Origin: a virus | Length of the DNA stretch: 22,611 nt | Reading direction: 5' to 3' (one strand) | IMG/VR virus record: IMGVR_UViG_3300029787_000363 | Span: 1-22,611 of that record | Notes under the pieces: generated by a model | The model's input: the letters and a program-made list of their open reading frames with translations, nothing else | Told to the model about the DNA's origin: nothing | The model's database searches: none | Program-made: the position numbers and the translations under genes | In this document: one piece after another, positions 19,900 to 22,611 of the stretch | Position numbering within the stretch: the stretch's first letter is position 1 | How the letters are laid out: each line of letters begins with the position of its first letter

Positions 19900-20153
19900 G
19901 GTTCCTCCTTGTAGACTTTATCTAAAAATCTTTGTGGTATAGCTCTTTTTAATTCGCTTCCAAACTGAACATCATAAAGAGGTTCATTAAACATAATCCA
20001 GTCCTGATAAGAATAAGATTGATCGTAGAGTGCTTCGCTGATTATGATTCCAATCTTTTTGGAGCCGTCCTCCAAGACGGTGTATAGATTGAAAGACTCC
20101 AAATGCACAAGGTCACCAATCTTAAAAATTGGCTTTATTTTAGTTATCGTCAT
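19875..20153 (-). CDS. Small SH3-like barrel protein (paralogue E)
   Basis: This 92-aa protein begins MTITKIKPIFKIGDLVHLES. A longer frame runs back to 20402 but would lie wholly within thyX in another frame and has no family-like sequence, so the ATG at 20153 is chosen; it has no strong ribosome site and overlaps the thyX end by 14 bp. 'KIGDLVHLESFNLYTV' ... 'KKIGIIISEALYD' ... 'PLYDVQFGSELKRAIPQRFL' fits the same pattern as paralogues A-D. The C-terminal ~20 residues are polar. Function is unknown. Confidence 0.7.
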   Translation of the reverse strand: MTITKIKPIFKIGDLVHLESFNLYTVLEDGSKKIGIIISEALYDQSYSYQDWIMFNEPLYDVQFGSELKRAIPQRFLDKVYKEEPSGSNSKH

Positions 20154-20844
20154 TTTTTCTAAACGCCGATGTAGCCTCCGGCCAAAGTTCTTGGCTAATT
20201 TCAAGACAGGCTTGGGCAACTTGTTGTATTTCCCACTGCGCACCTTCATGTGAACGGAGACTAACAAATTTAAGCAAGTTATTGAGATTGCAAGTCCCAT
20301 AGTATTCCGTGTAAAGATTTTGCGGTAAGACCATCCTCGCTTGCTCACGACACACTCCTTCAAGCATAAGCTTGTCAAAAAGATACATGCTTTTTGTAAC
20401 ATGTTGTTTGATAGTTTGGGCCGCTGTTAATCCTTGACCAAAATCAGCAAGATCTGGAACAATGACAGGATTTATTTTATCAAGGTTTGATGCTTGCCGG
20501 TTGGTTTTATGTTGCGTTCGAAATGTTTTAGGCGTATAAAATTGTAGGTCTTTGTCTGTATATCTTCGTGAGATTTCGTTATAGGACCATGTGCGATGAC
20601 GCATGTGCTGAGAGCGAATGAACATAGGCACAATGAAGCGAAATGTGACGACATTGTGTTCAAAGGTTGATGTGTGACGATGCTTAACAAGATATTTGAT
20701 AAGTTTTTTGTCTCGGTTATCAAGTTCACTCTTGGTGACTCCAAATGAAACTCGGGCGGAGTTTACAATAGTTAGGTCTGAACCCATATGATCAATGTAA
20801 TCTACTCGCCCGATCTCGTCGTCGTATAAGTAGATACTTTTCAC
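20140..20844 (-). CDS. thyX: FAD-dependent thymidylate synthase ThyX
   Basis: The 234-aa enzyme makes dTMP from dUMP using methylene-tetrahydrofolate, FAD and NADPH. The ThyX signature RHRxxSxNExSxRY is intact at 82-95 ('RHRTWSYNEISRRY'), with further family segments 'VNSARVSFG' (27-35), 'HTSTFEHNVVTFRFIVPMFI' (57-76) and a C-terminal 'NLNNLLKFVSLRSHEGAQWE'. Length is typical. The start is GTG at 20844, sharing GTGA with the stop of the preceding gene, with GAGGG 5 nt upstream. It works downstream of dUTPase (9903-10322) and in the same run as the ribonucleotide reductase. Confidence 0.97.
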   Translation of the reverse strand: MKSIYLYDDEIGRVDYIDHMGSDLTIVNSARVSFGVTKSELDNRDKKLIKYLVKHRHTSTFEHNVVTFRFIVPMFIRSQHMRHRTWSYNEISRRYTDKDLQFYTPKTFRTQHKTNRQASNLDKINPVIVPDLADFGQGLTAAQTIKQHVTKSMYLFDKLMLEGVCREQARMVLPQNLYTEYYGTCNLNNLLKFVSLRSHEGAQWEIQQVAQACLEISQELWPEATSAFRKNDDN

Positions 20845-21590
20845 TTTTTCCCTCGAACAAACTTAATTTTCTTGCCGGGGTGTTGAGATGCCTTCATCAT
20901 TGCTTCAATGACAGAGTTGGGTGCCTCGACTTCAATGACACCTTCCTGTTCTTTTAGTTGATATGATTTACCGCCACGAACCCTTGACCAAAAAGCTTCG
21001 TCTTCTGGGACTTGCTCTGCTGATTTCCATGGGCCACCCCAACTTTGGTGCTTACCTTCAGCATCGTATGCTTTTATTTCTCTTTCTGGTTCGCCCTTTG
21101 GATCTTCAATCATGCGGCCATAAATAAATGCTTCTTGTTTATACTTCTTTGAAAGTTCCATGCCAACTTCGAACAAAGACTTATCAGTTTGTTCTTTGTC
21201 TGGTCTTTCCTCTTTGTAAGCGATCACAGAATGTTCAGTAACTCTTCTCTTTTCGCCTGTTTTTTCATCTGTTTCTTCCCATGAGCCTTGCTGTTCAGTG
21301 TACTGCAATCCCATACCTTCTAAGTCTTTTAGAAAGTTTTCCTCGTATATTTTCTTGTTCTCTTGATCGGATCTTTCTCCTCGATCAGAGGACATGATAA
21401 TAAACTTCTCAGCCAGTCGTCGTGGATTGTCTGGACGTGCTCCAACATTGATTCTGTCCATTACAGATTGTGAAGTTCCTTCTCCAAGAACATCTCTGTT
21501 TGTCTCGGGAGACTCAAGAAGCATAGATTCTTGTTCTTCGGTCAAAACTTGCTCAACCATCTCTTTTATGATTTTTTTTGTTAACTTCAT
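20841..21590 (-). CDS. Unknown 249-aa protein (weak DUF3293-like pattern)
   Basis: The N-terminus is a Lys/Leu helix (MKLTKKIIKEMVEQVL). A central region ~60-160 contains 'KFIIMSSDRGERSDQENKK', 'LEGMGLQYTEQQGSWEE', 'VTEHSVIAYKEE', 'SLFEVGMELSKKYKQEAFIY', an order that loosely recalls DUF3293-type proteins (N-x-x-L, G-x-x-x-E-x-S, G-x-x-x-x-Q-x-A). The C-terminus is basic. No catalytic site can be claimed. The ATG at 21590 has GGGAG 7 nt upstream and overlaps the GroES-like stop as ATGA, so it is coupled to that gene and, by GTGA, to thyX. Confidence 0.7.
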   Translation of the reverse strand: MKLTKKIIKEMVEQVLTEEQESMLLESPETNRDVLGEGTSQSVMDRINVGARPDNPRRLAEKFIIMSSDRGERSDQENKKIYEENFLKDLEGMGLQYTEQQGSWEETDEKTGEKRRVTEHSVIAYKEERPDKEQTDKSLFEVGMELSKKYKQEAFIYGRMIEDPKGEPEREIKAYDAEGKHQSWGGPWKSAEQVPEDEAFWSRVRGGKSYQLKEQEGVIEVEAPNSVIEAMMKASQHPGKKIKFVRGKK

Positions 21591-21865
21591 TGTAATCTCC
21601 CAAAAACATAGTTTTCTAACACTAAATAGTGTGTTTCAGGGCCAATAGTTACTTCATGGAGCATTCGTCTCTCAATAACTATTTTACCTACCATGCTGTT
21701 GTAAAACTTCGAATCTGCTGCCACATCAAGCACCTCGCACACCACATAGGGTGATTGAGGGGGCCTGAAGTCGTCTGGCATGAGAAGCTGTACTGTATTG
21801 TCTGCTGTTGGTGCTTCCTCAATGGGGGCAACCAACAAGTGGCGATTTTCTGGTGTGATACTCAT
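21587..21865 (-). CDS. GroES-like co-chaperonin (putative)
   Basis: The product is 92 aa, close to GroES (97). The layout follows GroES: N-terminal strand 'ITPENRHLLVAPIEEAPTAD' (cf. 'IRPLHDRVIVKR'), a loop 'TVQLLMPDDFRPPQSPY' where the mobile loop should be, strand 'VVCEVLDVAAD' (cf. 'RGEVLAVG'), 'MVGKIVIERRMLHEV' (cf. 'VGDIVIF') and 'HYLVLENYVFGRL' (cf. 'VLIMSESDILAIV'). Identity is low, as in phage co-chaperonins such as T4 gp31, so the call rests on order and length. A dedicated partner for the phage GroEL at 3512-5086 is the natural reading. The ATG at 21865 has AGGAGG 4-5 nt upstream, overlapping the reductase stop region. Confidence 0.65.
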   Translation of the reverse strand: MSITPENRHLLVAPIEEAPTADNTVQLLMPDDFRPPQSPYVVCEVLDVAADSKFYNSMVGKIVIERRMLHEVTIGPETHYLVLENYVFGRLQ

Positions 21866-21873
21866 TATTCCTC

Positions 21874-22611
21874 CTAGATCTCACAAGTGTCGTTTGTGCA
21901 GAATTTGCTTCCAATTCCACCTTCATTTGTTTCAATACGCTGGATTGGTGTAACACCTTTTATCATGTCCTCGTATTGTTCCTTTGTTATTGGTTCGTAT
22001 GGTGCCTGAACATAGCCGGTCTCTTCGTAGCGAAGAAATGATACCGCTTTGAGTCGGGTTTCATACATCTCCAAAGCATCTTTGATCTGATGTGCTTCAT
22101 CTGGTTTAAATGTGACCGTGATGGAAACCGAGTTGTCCGCCCAATAATGTTGGTATTGCGCAGCAATCTCAAGTTGCTCCCACATTGAAACATCTCGCTT
22201 GCCTTTCACAAAGTGTGGTTCCTTGACGGGAAACTCAACGCAAAGAGTGTTTGGCGAATAAGAATCATCTTCAATTTTATAACCGGCCTCTCGCAATGGT
22301 TCAATCAATTGAGAGTCCTTCGCGAAGCGAATTCGGCGGATATAATATTCATCTTCCGGAAAGTGAATGCCGGGCGTTGATCCGTTCAAAAGGGATACTG
22401 TTCCAGATGGCTTGATGGAAGTTGTTCGCACCGACCTTGGGATACATAACCAATCCGAATATTCCTCATCCAGTTCCTTGACATGTTCGTATGCGTTGTC
22501 GCACCATTGATACATGGTTCTTCGACCAAACTTGTTAAAGGCTTGAACAACTCCGGTTTGGGACAAACCGATACGGCGGTTTTTAAGCATGAGCGCGTTG
22601 GTCTCCGGCCA
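21874..22611 (-). CDS. nrdJ: Adenosylcobalamin-dependent (class II) ribonucleotide reductase, C-terminal part
   Basis: The frame is open to the window edge (starting ...WPETNALMLKNRRIGLSQTG), so the gene begins outside; 245 codons are visible. 'KNRRIGLSQTGVVQAF', 'TTSIKPSGTVSLLNGSTPGI', 'YYIRRIRFAKDSQLI', 'YWADNSVSITVTF' and 'QAPYEPITKEQYEDM' match the monomeric RTPR type, which reduces ribonucleoside triphosphates using coenzyme B12. The C-terminal Cys-x4-Cys ('KFCTNDTCEI') is the redox pair that re-reduces the active site. The catalytic cysteines lie outside the window. It depends on host cobalamin. Thioredoxin or the glutaredoxin-like protein at 2079-2354 could be the reductant. It is followed after 8 bp by the GroES-like gene. 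Confidence 0.93.
   Translation of the reverse strand, partial: WPETNALMLKNRRIGLSQTGVVQAFNKFGRRTMYQWCDNAYEHVKELDEEYSDWLCIPRSVRTTSIKPSGTVSLLNGSTPGIHFPEDEYYIRRIRFAKDSQLIEPLREAGYKIEDDSYSPNTLCVEFPVKEPHFVKGKRDVSMWEQLEIAAQYQHYWADNSVSITVTFKPDEAHQIKDALEMYETRLKAVSFLRYEETGYVQAPYEPITKEQYEDMIKGVTPIQRIETNEGGIGSKFCTNDTCEI

Noticed and set aside
20154-20402. N-terminal extension of the SH3-like protein at 19875-20153
   Set aside because: It lies wholly inside thyX in a different frame and its sequence does not fit the small-protein family.
1-22611. tRNA genes, CRISPR arrays, insertion sequences, attachment sites
   Set aside because: Read on both strands; gaps between genes are under 120 bp and hold only promoters, terminators or ribosome sites. 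No direct-repeat array, transposase or tRNA-like cloverleaf was seen.

Overview
The window looks like part of a large, AT-rich tailed-phage genome, or a prophage of such a phage. Nearly everything is coded on the minus strand, genes are packed end to end with 1-90 bp overlaps, and the content is a phage mix: C-family DNA polymerase, monomeric B12-type ribonucleotide reductase, ThyX, dUTPase, two DNA methyltransferases, a peptidoglycan amidase and many tiny unnamed proteins. No rRNA, tRNA, CRISPR array, transposase or integrase was found, and no host or phage taxon can be named from the sequence alone.

Layout in the direction of transcription (high to low coordinates). 22611-18221: end of a ribonucleotide reductase gene, a GroES-like co-chaperonin, an unknown 249-aa protein, ThyX, a small SH3-like protein, an unknown protein with a possible ATC start, and a nucleotidyltransferase-like protein. 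18208-16731: a J-domain protein and three small proteins. 16673-11144: Dam-like methyltransferase, a complete DnaE-type polymerase with an intact PHP domain, and a DPPF-type methyltransferase. 11098-8516: a PD-(D/E)xK-like protein next to that methyltransferase, dUTPase, a zinc-ribbon protein, a ribbon-helix-helix-like protein and an acidic Met-His-repeat protein, closed by a terminator. 8443-3244: membrane protein, ClpP-like protease, amidase endolysin, a second PD-(D/E)xK-like protein, a 47-aa cysteine-rich protein too short for routine gene calling, a small exported protein, GroEL and a coiled-coil/TM protein. 3194-1691: small proteins, glutaredoxin and an HExxH protein, closed by a second terminator. 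1623-1: an exported trypsin-like protease, three small proteins and the start of another gene.

Regulation is unusually readable. Eight minus-strand promoters share a perfect TTGACA -35 box and almost always a 17-bp spacer. Most lie over the end of the preceding gene and leave leaders of only 14-35 nt. One (18215-18243) predicts a leaderless mRNA, and one (8485-8512) is placed so that its transcript starts inside the preceding terminator hairpin.

Functionally, the window combines nucleotide supply (reductase, ThyX, dUTPase, glutaredoxin), replication and DNA modification (DnaE, two methyltransferases, nuclease-like proteins), and an unusually full protein-quality kit (GroEL, GroES-like, J-domain and ClpP-like proteins plus two other peptidase-like proteins). 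The points most worth a second look are the GroEL/GroES-like pair with altered apical residues, the nuclease-like/methyltransferase neighbours and the shared motif set of the two nuclease-like proteins, the cysteine-rich microprotein, the promoter/terminator overlap and the family of five SH3-like small proteins.
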